The notes: a model not told the origin generated them from the letters alone. A stretch of 64,000 nucleotides of DNA from Neocallimastix lanati (nom. inval.) (GCA_016946835.1 JACVTC010000190.1:174273-238272); one strand, 5' to 3'. Positions 34,041-46,790 are shown, counted from the first letter of the stretch. Numbers and translations are program-made.

Positions 34041-37000
34041 AATGAAAATAATCTTTAATCAAGCTTTAAAGAGAATTTTGTAATTATTGTTAATGAAAAA
34101 TTTTATAAAGAATAAAGAAAATGGAAAATTAAAAAAAGTTATCTCCAATGAAAAAGAAAGAATTAAACTTATATTTTAGTTCTTCCTATCTTTTTCTTAC
34201 AACTTTATTATTATATTATTTATTTATTATTCTCTAAAGTTTAAATAATAAGTTTAAAATAGTTTGATTAAATAAATTTAAATAAATTAATACTTAAATA
34301 ATTTAATTGTGTTTTTAAAGAACTTAGTGATTCATTTTTATTATTTAGTGTTTAATAACATGTATTTTATAGTTAATGCGTTGTTAGTTAAATTATTTAG
34401 ACTAAGTTAAGATATTTATTTTAGTTTTCCTTTTATTTAGATTAAAATTGTTTTGATTAAATTAGAATAATTTTATAAGTAATTTAATATAAAATAATAT
34501 GATATAAAATGAAAATAAAAAGTTTAATTATTAATAATATTGTTAATAAATATATAAAAATAAAATAATAAATAGTTAATTAATCATTTGAGTAATTATT
34601 ACTGCTTTATAGTGGAACTTATTGTAACATGATATAAAATAAATTTATGTAATATCATAAATACTATACAAACACATAAAAATTTATGTAAACATAAATT
34701 TTATGGAATGTGAGAATTTCGAAAAATTAAATTGATAAATTATATATGTAATTTAAATAAATAAATAAAAAAATAAATAAATAAATAAAACTATAATAAA
34801 TAAATAAAACTATAATAAATAAATAAAACTATAATAAATAAATAAATTTAAAATTAAATTTTTTTTAAAAAAAAATAAATATTTATATAATATAAATAAA
34901 TAATTTTAAATATACATTAGAATAAAATATTTTATCACAGTTATAAACGTTTTATAATTTTTCAAAATATATATATAATAAATATTATTTATTATATATA
35001 TAAAAAAAATAAATATTAATAATTTAAACAGATGTATAAAGAATAATAATTTAAAATATAATTATTAAAATTAAAAAAAAAAAATAATATTTAAATAATT
35101 AATTTATCATTTTACACCTTTTAAATTCTTGCTTAGTGTTTTATAAAATCTCAAACTTTAATAAAATTATTTTAATATTTAAAAGTGATATTTATCTAGT
35201 AAAAAAAAAGAAAATTATTTTAATATATAATTATATAAAAAACCTTTGTAAAATCATTTCATTTTTTTAATATTTAAATATTTAAAAAAATTTTTTTAAT
35301 TAATAAATAATTAAAATTTATTATTATTATTAAATTTTATTATTATTATTGATAAAAGAGTATTAATATAATTATTATATTAATAAAATGTTATGCTAAG
35401 TTGTCTTTTAACTCTTCATAAAAAAATTATTTTACAATTTTTATGATAAATTGTAAATAATGTATTTTGTTATTTATAAATAAAATACAAGATAAAATAT
35501 AATAAAATATAAAAATAATTATTTTCGTACTAATTATTTTATATTGTTAATATACAACAAAAAAACACTAAATAACACAATAATATATTTTATATTAAAA
35601 TAGACTTCATTTATTCAAAAATTCTCTCTTAACTTCTTTTCCTTTTTTTCAAAGAAGTTTTCTTTTTTTTAATTAATTTTTTCCTTTTTTTTTTTTAATT
35701 TTCTATTTATATTTTTCTTTTATTTAAAAATAATTTAATTTAAAAAAAAAAATTTATAATATATAAAAAATTTAATAATATAAATTTAATATATAAATAT
35801 TATTATATTTATATAATTATCTTAATTATTAATACATTGTTAATATATTTTAATATAATGATAATATATAATTTATATATAACTTTATAATTTAAATAAT
35901 TATATTCTTTTAACGTATAATTTTAGTTTAATTTTATATATTGTATACACAAATAATTTTGTATACATTTTATATTTACTTTTTTGAAATATTTCATAAT
36001 ATTTTTGTAAATTCTTTATTAATTATAATTATTATTTTAATTTAATCAATAATCTATGAAAAGATAAATAATTCTAAAGTTATTAAATAAATAAAAACAT
36101 AATAAAATAAAAAATACCCATTTAATTACTTATTAATTATAATTTTTAATTTAATAATATATTATTATACATTTATTATTTATAATTTATTTTATTTTCT
36201 TAAATATTATAATAAATATAATATTTATTTATTTTATTATTTATCTATCTATTTTATAAATTTGCGAAATGCGCCTTATCGAAATGAAATTCTTCAAAAA
36301 AAAAAAATTTATATGAATTTTCCGAAATGCACCTTATCAAAATGAAATTTTTTGAAATGAACTTCCACCAATTTTATGTTTGGTAAATATGTAAATAATA
36401 TATAAATTTTATTTTATTTTAATTATTAATATTTATTTTAATTATTAATAATATTATTATATATTTTTATATGTTATAATTTATAATTATTTTTATTATA
36501 AATCTTTTATTATTTATATTAAACTATTTATAATATTAAACTAAATAATTAATATATATTATAAAATAGTTTTGAATTAAAGAGTATTATATAAAGAATA
36601 CTTTTTCTTTATTCTTTGAATAGAAATTGCCATAATCAATATATATTTATTTTTATTATATAAAAGTAGTTTATTATTATTAACAATATAAAAAATATTT
36701 AAATAAATATACATTATAAATAAATGAATAAATAAAATTATATTAATAATCATTAATAATTTATAAAAAATTATCCCTAAAAGAGATAAAACGAACAAAA
36801 TTATTACTATATATTATTTTATTAATAAAATCTTCAATTATTGTACCAATTTTAAAAGTACAAGAATATAAAAAATATTGTTAGATTATTAGTATTATAT
36901 AATATATATTTAAATAAGATGTATTGTAAATAGTATTGAATAAAAAATATTATGTTTAATATTATATATATTTTAATAAATATTACATAATATTTTAAAG

Positions 37001-38301
37001 TTTATATTTAATATATTAAAAATAAATTATTCATTTATTTATATAGAATATATTTATTATATATTTTTGTATAATATATTTAAAAATATATTTTTATATA
37101 TTATTCAAATATATATCATATTAATTTTAAATATATAAATTTATATTTATTTATAATATATTAAGTTTATAAATAGTATTCTATATATAAACTTTAAAAT
37201 TATCTAAGTTTATAAATAATATTTATATGTAATATTTTATATATAAAATTTTATTTTTAATATGTATTATTTTTTTATACAAATATTCTAGATAGTACAA
37301 ATTTTAATATGTAAAAAATATATGTTCATATTAATTATACATTTACATTATAAAATTATCTATATATATTGATATTTGTTATTAATTTCAATTACGATAA
37401 TATATTATCTATATTTTCTATTCATTTATTTTATTATCATTAAATTTCTATATAGTTATTCTCTTTTTTTATTATTTTAATCTATTTATATTTCCATTTT
37501 TTTAACTATTTTATTACTTAATGGATTGACCCCTTCTTTTATATATATATATACTCTAATTATATAGAGATTTTTCTTATCGGTAGTGATGGCCTTTTCT
37601 GTACCAACTTTGAATGAATTAAATTAAAAATAATCTTATAAAGCTATTTTAATTAAATAATAAAAAATAAAGAAAAGAAAATAAATATCAATATTAATAT
37701 TTAATTATATAATACTTTTATTTTTATTGGTACTTTTTTTTTATTTATTTATTGAAAACTAAAAAAAATAAAAAATAATAAAAATATGAATAAAAAGAAA
37801 AATGAAATAAAAAATAATCACTTCTTAATAATATATTTATTTAAAGTGATTAAAACTATTTAATATTATTTATTAATATGTTCTTTTATTTTATTTTATT
37901 TTATTTTTTTTTTTATACTATTAGAATATAAAAAGTAAATATTCAATAATTAAATATCAAATGAAATAATGAAAAATATTATAAATAAAATAGAATCCAA
38001 TCATATTACTAAAATATTTAATTTTTATAAACCCTTTATATTAAGCAATAAATATAACGTAATTAATTATCAAAAATATTTATTATTAAAATTTATTATA
38101 AATTCTTATGGAAGTATTAAACAATATATATTTTAATCTGTACTTATTAAATGAAAATTAAACAAAATTCTTATTAATATATTGAATACTTATTAATAAA
38201 AAATAAAGGTATCCTTCTTCAATTATATTTTAAAATATTTTCATAATATAAATTTTAATAAATTACTAATGAAATAAATTGCTTTTTTAAAGTTTTCAGT
38301 A
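34041..38301. other. 4.2-kb AT desert with short repeats
   Basis: I see no gene. It contains (i) a block at 34,612-34,720 (CATGATATAAAATAAATTTA, AACATAAATTTTATGG) that recurs at 46,855-46,960; (ii) a 19-bp tandem repeat (AATAAATAAATAAAACTAT) at about 34,765-34,850; (iii) GCGAAATG/CGAAATGAAAT units at 36,265-36,370 related to the element at 47,116-47,687. The rest is A/T with homopolymers. Confidence 0.65.
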
Positions 38302-40092
38302 ATGGCTAATACAAGAAGAACTAATAGAAATCAAGTAATTACCATTGAAGAACCCATCGACATCAGGACAACAATTAAATTTAACTATTCTGAAAACTTC
38401 AACAGAGTAGTTAAATTAAATACTGAAAACTATAATAGATGGAGAATCAAAATCCTTCATATATTATCAATTAACAACCTATGTGGTTATATCACCAAAG
38501 AAAAGGTTAAAAAGTTAAGGAAATGAGATATACAAGATGATCTATCCAAGTATATAGAAGATAAATTTGATAACACATTGGCGTATGACAAAAACACCAA
38601 TGTGGTTGACATCAATAATGATATTACAACAAAATGGATCGTCCTAAACAGCATCGGAGAAAAAACCCAAGACATAGTGCAAAGATCAAACAAAACAGCT
38701 TTCCAATTGTGGAGAATTTTAAAAAGATATTCTACTAAAAACGTTAATACACGTAAATTAGAACTTAAAAATAAGTTTGATAATTTAAAGTTCAACCCAG
38801 AAGAAATAATTTTAAAAGAAAACATAATAAACATAAAAATTATGCTAATTTAATAGAAAAACATAAGTTTGACACTAGCTATGCAGATGATTTCATCGAG
38901 GATTACAATTCTCAAGATAATCTTAGCATTAATTTAGTCACAATAAATAAATATAACTACAATAATCAAAAAGAAAAGACTCCGGTGCCTCAATAAATAT
39001 TGTAAATCATTTAAATAAATTAAATAATATTCAAGAATGTAATAAAAAAGTTTATTTAGCTAATAATCAAATTATATCAATACAATTTAAAGGAGACCTC
39101 ATAGGATACATTGGTAATCATAAAATTGTCATTAAGAATGTTTACTACTCACCAAAAATAAATAAAAATTTATTTTCAGTTGGAAATCTTACACAACAAG
39201 GATACAAAAATAATTTTTAATAATACTAATAATAAATCATATGCATTAATTTATAATCAATACAATCAAAGATTAATATCAATTAAATCAAACCAATCTA
39301 ATACATTTTAAATTTTGGATTTCGACTCAACCATTAAATTTTCAAAAAGACAAACAAAATAATAATTTAGTTATATATATTTGAAACCAATTGATAAACC
39401 AAATTTATGGCATCGTCATTTTACACATTTCAATATCAACAGTATCGAAAACAAAATTTTAAAACTCAATATAAATTCAAAATGTCCTGTTTGTAGTCAT
39501 TCAAAATTCAAAAGTAAACCTTTCAATTCATCATCTTAACAGAGAAAAAAGCATATTTCAACTCATACATATGGACCTTATAAGTCCAATCCAAAACTCT
39601 ATCAATGACAATAAATATATTTTAACCATGTTGGATGACCATTCAAGATTTGGATGGACTCTCTTTAGAAAGAGTAAATCCGAAACATTTTATCACTTCT
39701 ATAATTGGCTTAACAAAATAAAAAATCAATTTAATAAAAGAATTAAATATATTCGTACAGATAATAGTATTGAATTTAACAACAAAAATTTTAAACAATT
39801 ATGTATTAACTTTGGAATACAACATCAATTCACTGTTCCCTATCATCCACAACAAAATGGTAGGATTGAACGATTCAACGGTACTATAATTAATTCTGTT
39901 AAATCAATGTTAAATGGTGCACCATAGAGTTTACATTTTTGGCAAAGACTCCGTAGCCACTTCCAACTACATTCATAACCGAATCCCTCATAAAGGGATA
40001 AAAAGTAAAATTCCCTATGAACTACTTACTATTAACAAAATGGATTACTCAAACATATGTTTCTTCTGATGTCAAATTTTTTATTACATTCC
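38302..40092 (+). pseudogene. Ty1/copia gag and integrase remnant (5' part)
   Basis: Gag starts at 38302 (MANTRRTNRNQVITIEEPID) with FNYSENFNRVVKLNTENYNR and, after TGA at 38524, WIVLNSIGEKTQDIVQRSNK. Downstream: KNVYYSPKINKNLFSVGNL (post-protease), LWHRHFTHFN with C-P-V-C (integrase zinc binding), HMDLISPIQ (first Asp), KYIRTDNSIEF (second Asp), TVPYHPQQNGRIERFNGT (Glu region; open frame 39571-39927), then NGAP-stop-SLHFW. The protease proper is not visible. At about 40,093 a gypsy fragment of opposite strand interrupts the element. Multiple nonsense codons show it is dead. Confidence 0.85.
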
Positions 40093-41640
40093 AAAATCTT
40101 ATTAGAAGTTCCTTTAACTTTAGGAAGGTAGCCTGGCAGTCGTCATTCCATACGAATTCAACATCTTTTTTGGTAAGGTAATGTAGAGGCCTAGCTATTT
40201 TAGAAAAAATCCTTGATAATACGACAATAATAGTTACAAAATCCGATAAAAGATTGGACTTCTTTTAATGTTGGTAGGAGTTGGTCAGGAAGTAATAGCT
40301 TCGAGCTTATGAGGATCAGTCTTGACACCTTCACTGCTAACAATATGGCTAAGGAATTACACTTCTTGCTTGTGAGTTTCGTATTTGGAAATTTTGGCCA
40401 CGAGCTGGTTATCGATGAGTAGTTGTAGAACAGTTTTTACCTGCTTAGCATGTTCTTCGAAACTTTTTTGAATAAATCATAGTATCAACTTGATAAACCT
40501 GGACATATTTATTAATAAAATCGTGTAGGACAGTGTTTATGAAACCTTGTAAAACAGCAGGGGTATTGGTGAGCCTAAAAGGCATCATTGTATATTCAAA
40601 GTGGTCATATTTGGTACGGAAGGCGGTTTTAAATTCATCTCCTTCATGTAATCTTATAAGATTATATGCGCTTTTTAGTTCAAGCTTACTAAAAATTTTC
40701 GAAAACAACGGTAATTAAAAAAGGAGTAGGATTTCCGTAGGGTTTGCTAATTTAATTTCCGGTAGTCAACATAGGCGTAGCTCCTCATCTTTCTTCCTTT
40801 GAAATAGGTACAGGCTAAAGTGGAACCTAGGATTTTTCCGTAGGGTTGTTGTTTTGCTTCTAGCTCAGGAAAATTTTACCTGGCCAAGGCTTCACCTATA
40901 GGTTTTCCGGAGGGTAGTCCATGTAGCTCTGATTGAAAATATTTTTTTTTGACTAAACGTTCTTCTGTCTGATTTCCGGAGGGTCATCGTGGTAGTAATG
41001 GTTCGGAATAATCAACACTGGCAGGATTTTCTCCTATCTTATTTCCGGAGGGTTGTGTGCATCTTGTCACAACAGTATTATTTTTGGTTTAAGTAGGTTT
41101 CTTCTATAGGGTAGTCCAGGCGATTTCTTCCTAGTCAGTTATGGTACGTAGGGTTGGCTCATTCCTTAATACCTTGAATAAAGTAACCTTTTTTTTTAAC
41201 ATTAATCTTTAGTTCCTTTACCAAATTTGGAGGGTTAATATTAATACTAAAACATGGATCTAAGCAAATCAAGTCTTCTTTGTATCTTGTTGGATCCGTA
41301 AGGTTGTTGATAGTTCCATTAAGAACTAAACTTTCTGGTACTAATTAGGAACTTCACATTGTAGTTGGTAGAGGGTTATTAATGATTGAAGAAATTCTTG
41401 GTCTCCTGAAGTTTGCTTAGTCCGACGTAGGGTTGTCATTCAGGTGAACCTTTCCTTTTACCTTGTATTCTTCCTTACCTCTCCTTATAGGGAGAAAATT
41501 GTTTGTTTTTTTTTTTTTCCGTTTTCTTTTCTACCTTTTTCTTCTTTTTGCTTTTCATTTAAAAAAATTCAGATCTTTAAATTCCCAGTAAAGCCGCAAC
41601 TAAGGCTCTGTTATCCTAGAGGCTATCTCTATAAATAATA
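40093..41640 (-). mobile_element. Nested Ty3/gypsy fragment inside the copia element
   Basis: On the minus strand, 5' to 3': protease-adjacent peptides near 41,220-41,330 (SLVLNGTINNLTDPTRYKED-like), a repetitive ACCCTCCGGAAA linker (40,820-41,150), RT with [39 protein letters not shown] and YQVDTMIYSK (YxDD lost; open frame 40445-40708), and the start of RNase H KKDVEFVWNDDCQATFLKLK at 40,097-40,160. The last matches the plus-strand copy at 31,806. Truncated at both ends; no LTRs seen. It is richer in G/C than its host copia element. Confidence 0.8.
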
Positions 41641-41780
41641 AACAATGAACTTAAAAATATAAAAAAAAAAGGTTTTTGAAAAGGTTCAGGAAATCCCAAA
41701 AGAAAAAAAACCAATTAGTTGTAAATGAGTTTTTAGTTATAAATGAAATGACAATGGTAAGATAACAAAATATAAAGAAA
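41641..41780. other. Junction between nested gypsy and resumed copia
   Basis: Short AT-rich and A-rich stretch without a recognisable domain; the exact breakpoints cannot be placed from sequence alone. Confidence 0.4.
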
Positions 41781-43010
41781 GGTAAATAGCAATATATTTT
41801 TATTAAGCATATGGTGCAGCATTATGATAATACTTTCTCACCTACACTTAACAAGACTTTCTAAGAATAATTACTTCAATAGTTTTAATAATAATTTCAA
41901 TAATATATCAGTTAGATGTTAAACTGCATATCTAAATGCAGAAATAAATGAAAAATTATATATGGAAATTTCTATAGGTATGAATGACGAAGGATATATT
42001 AAATTTAAGAAAACTATCGATAAATTAAAACAGGCTGGTTGTTTCTGGAATGAAAAAATAAATAAAACACTTCTGGAATTTAATTTTGAAAGACTGAAGA
42101 GTGAACCATCTATACATATATTAAAAGATAAGTATAAAAAATATCTTGTATTATTACGATTTATGTAGACGATGTATTAATAGCTGGTAATAATAGATCT
42201 ATTAATCAAAGTAAAATTAAAAATAAACAAAAATTTTAAATAACGTAATATTGGAGATATAAACATTATTATAGGAATATAAATTTATAAAATGTAAAGA
42301 TGGTTACATATTACATCAACTTAGGTACTTGAAAAAAACATTAGAATTATTTAAAATTAACGAAAATGAAAAATATTCATACATAATGAAAATAAAGGAT
42401 GAAAAATTAAAAATTAAAGAATTCATTTTTAAATTATACATGTAGGCTCTGGGAAGCTTGTTATATCTTGTAATGGGCACTAGACTTGATATCATATTAG
42501 CTACTAATAAAGTATCAAAAAGAAATCAAAATCCAACATATGATGATTGGATTAATGCTTTAAAGATTTTTAAATATTTAAATTATACAAAATATTGTGG
42601 ACTAAAAATAACTAATAATAAAAATGTTACAACTTATGTGGATACTGATTTTAGAAATGATGAAGAAACAAAAAAAAATTCTACTTCAGAGTTTTTAATA
42701 ATGATGGGAAGCACTCTGGTAACTTGGTACTCAAAGTTGCAACAATGTATTGCTATATCTACCGCCGAGAGTGAGTATTTATAGTCTGAACAAATGCGCT
42801 CTAAAATGTTTATGACTAATAAACTTTTTAAATGAGTTAAGTATAAACATTAAATATATTAACATTAATGTGGATAATAAAGCAGTCATATATAATGGTA
42901 AAAATTAAAGTATTTATCAAACATCAAGATATACAGAATTGAGATTTCATAAAATTAGTTTATTAAAAATTCAGGGGAATGTCAGATATAAATTTAATAT
43001 AATACGCCCA
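41781..43010 (+). pseudogene. Ty1/copia reverse transcriptase-RNase H remnant (3' part)
   Basis: The copia element resumes with YQLDVK(L)...AYLNAEINEKLYMEI, then IYVDDVLIAGN (intact YVDD box at about 42,158-42,188), GSLLYLVMGTRLDIILATNK, YDDWINALKIFKYLNYT, YVDTDFRND, GSTLVTWYSKLQQCIAISTA, ESEYL-stop and VDNKAVIYNGKN. These are RT and RNase H motifs. Stops include TAG after ESEYL and TGA for the expected Trp in a CLW-like box. The element fades at about 43,010 with no 3' LTR. The part between integrase and RT is deleted. Confidence 0.85.
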
Positions 43011-43505
43011 TTGACCATTTTCCGGTTTTTCCTGAACAAAAGGTTTTACGTTAGATGGTGGTTAGGGTTTCCGTTTACAGGTAAGTATATCCCCTGCCCT
43101 TATATATAATATTCTTAAATTCTGGAGTAATATAGACTAGATACTGTCCTAACAGTGGGCCTGAGAGGATTGCGCTAGTAACTGTCATTAATATACTTAC
43201 GAGGGAATTTCTAGCATATGGGTTCATATTCACATAGCTAAACTACGAATAACCAATCTGCTGACTAAATACATGACTGACTCATTGGGTTAGGTTACTC
43301 TAGCCTCACTTCTAGGGAATTAGGCACCAAAAAAGCATTCCGAGAAAAATCGTGCTAGAAAATCTCAGCAATAATATGTATAGTTAGAGCGCCAATGCTG
43401 AATAAACAGTAAGGCTGTCCAGTAGGGACTATATCCACAAAGTGTTGTGACTACCTTAATATTCCCATGTGTTGAGGGGGGCATAGGGCGGTACACACCG
43501 GAAAT
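43011..43505. other. GC-richer non-coding island, unidentified
   Basis: About 495 bp of balanced composition in otherwise ~85-90% A/T DNA, with no ORF in any frame that I can follow. It starts near TACGCCCATTGACCATTTTC and ends ATGTGTTGAGGGGGGCATAG then GGCGGTACACACCGG. It resembles neither tRNA nor rRNA. It could be an LTR/leader of the gypsy family (which is also G/C-richer) or a structured non-coding RNA. I cannot decide. Confidence 0.5.
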
Positions 43506-43559
43506 AAAAAAAAATTAATATAATAAATAAAAATAAATATAAAATTAGTATAAATTAAA

Positions 43560-43990
43560 TAAATATAAAAATAAGTATAATTAAATTTTATTATTAAAAT
43601 AAATTTATTTATATTGTGGCGTATAACTCTAAATAATATAAATCATATGAATTAATATAAATTTATTATAGATAGAAATATAAATTTATATAATTAATAA
43701 TATTATGTATGAGAATTCTTTAAATTTAATAAATAAATTGTGATTAATAAAATAACTACATAATGATTTCACTGGGAGTGTTGCATTTCGACATAATTGT
43801 ATTACAACGTGGCATGTAAAAATAAATAAATATTGTAATTTTTTTAAATAAAAATTAATATAAATAAATATAAATAAGTATAATTAAATTTTATTATAAA
43901 AAATATATTTATATTGTGGCGTATAACTTTAAATGATATAAATCATATGAATCTATGTAAATTTATTATAGATAGAAATATAAATTTTGT
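43560..43990. repeat. Two direct repeats spaced exactly 300 bp
   Basis: 43,564-43,690 and 43,864-43,990 are near-identical (both holding TATATTGTGGCGTATAACT and TTTATTATAGATAGAAATAT). The intervening part carries a GGGAGTGTTGCATTTCGACA sequence at 43,774, which is the terminus motif of the MULE element that follows. Confidence 0.75.
43774..43820 (+). repeat. Extra copy of the MULE terminal sequence
   Basis: GGGAGTGTTGCATTTCGACA, then TAATTGTATTACAACGTGGC, matches the left terminus at 44,242 with a short internal deletion. It may be the end of another copy or of a MITE. Confidence 0.6.
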
Positions 43991-44504
43991 TAAAAAATAA
44001 AAGATTTGTTTTATTTATGTTTATAGAAAATGTAAATCTAATTTCATCTGTTTTATTAAAAGGAGTTGTTATTGAAGAATTTTATATTATAAAATATTTA
44101 TAGTTATTTTATTTAGGTTACACAAATATATTATTGGTCTTATACTTGAAAATATATATATTAAAATATATCACAAAACTCCTTAATATTATATATATAC
44201 AAAACTTCAATATTTATATTTTAACAAATTTATATTATTAAGGGAGTATTGCATTTCGACATAATTTATGTATAATCATTTATTAATGTATTACAATGTG
44301 GCTTATAAAATAAATGAATAGGAAAGGATTAATTTTTTTTTTTTTTTTTTTTATTTTTTTTTTCATAATTTAATTTTATTAACATTTATAGTAAACAAAA
44401 AAAAATAAATAATAAAGTAAAATAAAAAATAAAAAAAAGTATAAAAATTTAAGATAAAAAAAATAGATTAAAACAAAAAAAATAAAAAAATAAAAGAATA
44501 AAAC

Positions 44505-44850
44505 AAAAAAATTAAAAAATAAAACTTTTAATTTAAAATAAAAAAAAATAATAAAAAAATAATTGAATAAAACAAAAAAAATTAAAAAATAAAAAAATAA
44601 AAAAATAAAACAAAAAAATTAAAAAATAAAACTTTTAATTTAAAATAAAAAAAAAAAAATAAAATAAAAAAATAATTGAATAAAACAAAAAAAATTAAAA
44701 AATTAAAAAATAAAAGAATAAAACAAAAAAATTAAAAAATAAAACTTTTAATTTAAAATAAAAAATAAAAAAAAAAAGAATAAAAATATAAGATAAAAAA
44801 AATAGATTAAAACAAAAAAAATTAAAAAATAAAACTTTTAATTTAAAATA
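44505..44850. repeat. A-rich minisatellite inside the MULE
   Basis: AACAAAAAAATTAAAAAATA followed by AAACTTTTAATTTAAAAT recurs four times (CTTTTAATTT at about 44,526, 44,633, 44,746 and 44,836), spaced 90-113 bp. It lies just upstream of the transposase start at 44,861. Confidence 0.7.
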
Positions 44851-46289
44851 TTTATAATAAATGGATGATCAATTAGAAATAAGTGAAACTAAAAAAAAAA
44901 AAAAAAAAAAAAAAAACCAAATCATTGTAAACAAAAATTATAAATTTGATTTATGGTATATAACGAATCATACAAAAGTATTCAAATGTAATGAACATAA
45001 AACCATTAAAAAATGTAAATCATACATTATTCTAAATGATAATAATAAAGTAATAAAATATGAAAACAAAAATACTCATCCAGGAAAAGAATATGATACA
45101 TCTGTATCAATAGTAAAACATAAAATGAAAAATGATATTAGAAAAACCTCAATCACATTTGATATAAATCCATATCATATATATATATTGAAATATCTGA
45201 AGAAATTTGATTGATATGCTCTGAATTATATATAATTTAATTAAATCCCAAATATCAAGATATATAAAAAAACAACTACCTCCTGATATATCAAAATTTA
45301 ATGAAATTCCAGATGAATCTGAATATTATATAAACGAAAGAGATGAAAATTTTATGATATTCAAAAATTCTAATATTATAATTTTTCAATTACCATTCCA
45401 AACAGAATTGTTTATTAAATACAACGAAAATATGTTTGCTGATGGTACATTTTATATTGCACCAATATTTGGTTATCAAGTGTTTATAACAAGAATATAT
45501 GCTCCAGAAATAAATAGTTTTTAAATTGCATCACTATCTATATTAAATAATAAAGAACAAGCAACCTATGAATTGTTATTTGAAGAATTAAAAAAGAATG
45601 CAAGTTAATATAATAATAATATTATAGTTACACCAAAAATTTTGCATTGTGATTTTGAAAAAGGTATCTCCAATGGTGCCATTAAAATATTTCCTAATAT
45701 TACTATTAAATATTGTGTATGGCATAATAAAAGATCGTTAGAAGTTCAAAAAAACAAATTATGTTATAATGAAGTTGAAAGTAATCATAAAATTTATTTG
45801 TTTTATAAAGCTATTACAAATTTTCCTTTTATAAATCCTGAATATATATTTTATATTTATAATTATATTAAAATTATATGTCAAATATATATTCCATTTT
45901 TTAAATTTTTTGGAATATTTTAATAAGACTTATTTATATAAATATGATATTCAATATTGGAATTATTATAATGATATAAACCACATAACAAATAATGCTT
46001 CAGAATCTTTTAACAATTACTTAAAAAATTATTTTACAAAAAACCTTCTTTCTTTGAATTGATTTATCATTTAAAAAGAGAAGAATCTTTATCTTACAAT
46101 AATTTCAAAAGGAAAATTGAAGGAGTTTGGAAAAAAAAAAAAAAGAAGAATATTAACAAAAACTGATGAAATCAATGATTTAATTAAAAAATACAAAAAA
46201 TGATATCATTGATTTATGGTATAAATGTTTATTAGAATTAAACACGCTCTAAATTTATAAATAATAATTAACTAGAATATATATAGTTT

Positions 46290-46425
46290 AAATTATATTA
46301 ATATCAATATCAATATATTTTATTAATATCAATATCATTATATTTTATTAATATCAATATCATTATATTTTATTAATATCAATATCATTATATTTTATTA
46401 ATATCAATATCAATATTTAAATTTT
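46290..46425. repeat. 25-bp tandem repeat
   Basis: About five copies of a 25-bp unit, TTAATATCAATATCATTATA plus TTTTA, in the 3' part of the MULE element. The first and last copies are diverged. Confidence 0.8.
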
Positions 46426-46790
46426 ATTAATAATAAATATTTAATATTAAAATAAATTTTATTTTATTATTTAATTAATTTAATAATAAAATATAAAATT
46501 TTATTTATTTTATTTAAATAAAATAAAATGGAAAGGTTTTATTATTAAATAAATAATAATAAAATATAATAAAAATATGAAAATTAATTAAATAATTGAA
46601 AATAAATAAAAATAAAATAAAATTCTTAATAGAAAACTTATTCTTTTTTTATTTTTTTAGTTTTTATTTTATTTTTTTAATGCTAAAAAATATACGTTGA
46701 AAGTTGTGGCGTATTATATAATTTATACTCATTGTACAAATATTTAAGCTGATTATACATAAATTATGTCGAAATGCATCACATTCGTGT

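Larger units (their letters stand above)
44242..46786 (+). mobile_element. Decayed MULE DNA transposon with FLYWCH-like finger
   Basis: The ends are inverted: 44,251-44,278 and 46,750-46,777 are identical over 28 bp as inverted repeats (beginning GCATTTCGACATAATTTATG), within longer similar termini. Inside, after an A-rich repeat, an ORF at 44861-45214 has a FLYWCH-like Cys/His pattern (KFDLWYITN, FKCNEHK, KKCKSYI, NTHPG). MULE transposase motifs follow in shifting frames: FADGTFYIAPIFGYQVFITR (first Asp), HCDFEKGISNGAIKIFP (second Asp), YCVWHNKRSLEVQKNKLCYN and TNNASESFNNYL (Glu) at about 45,985. Frameshifts and TAA codons inactivate it. Flanks share only TATTAA, so a target duplication is unproven. 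Confidence 0.8.

Noticed and set aside
38487..38834. 115-codon minus-strand ORF
   Set aside because: Antisense to copia gag at 38,302-38,853, whose plus-strand peptides match other gag copies.
43011..43505. rRNA fragment (because of a GGCGGTACACACC string)
   Set aside because: The string differs from the small-subunit rRNA signature and nothing around it resembles rRNA helices I know.
46290..46425. CRISPR-like array
   Set aside because: It is a plain 25-bp tandem repeat without spacers, in a eukaryotic transposon.
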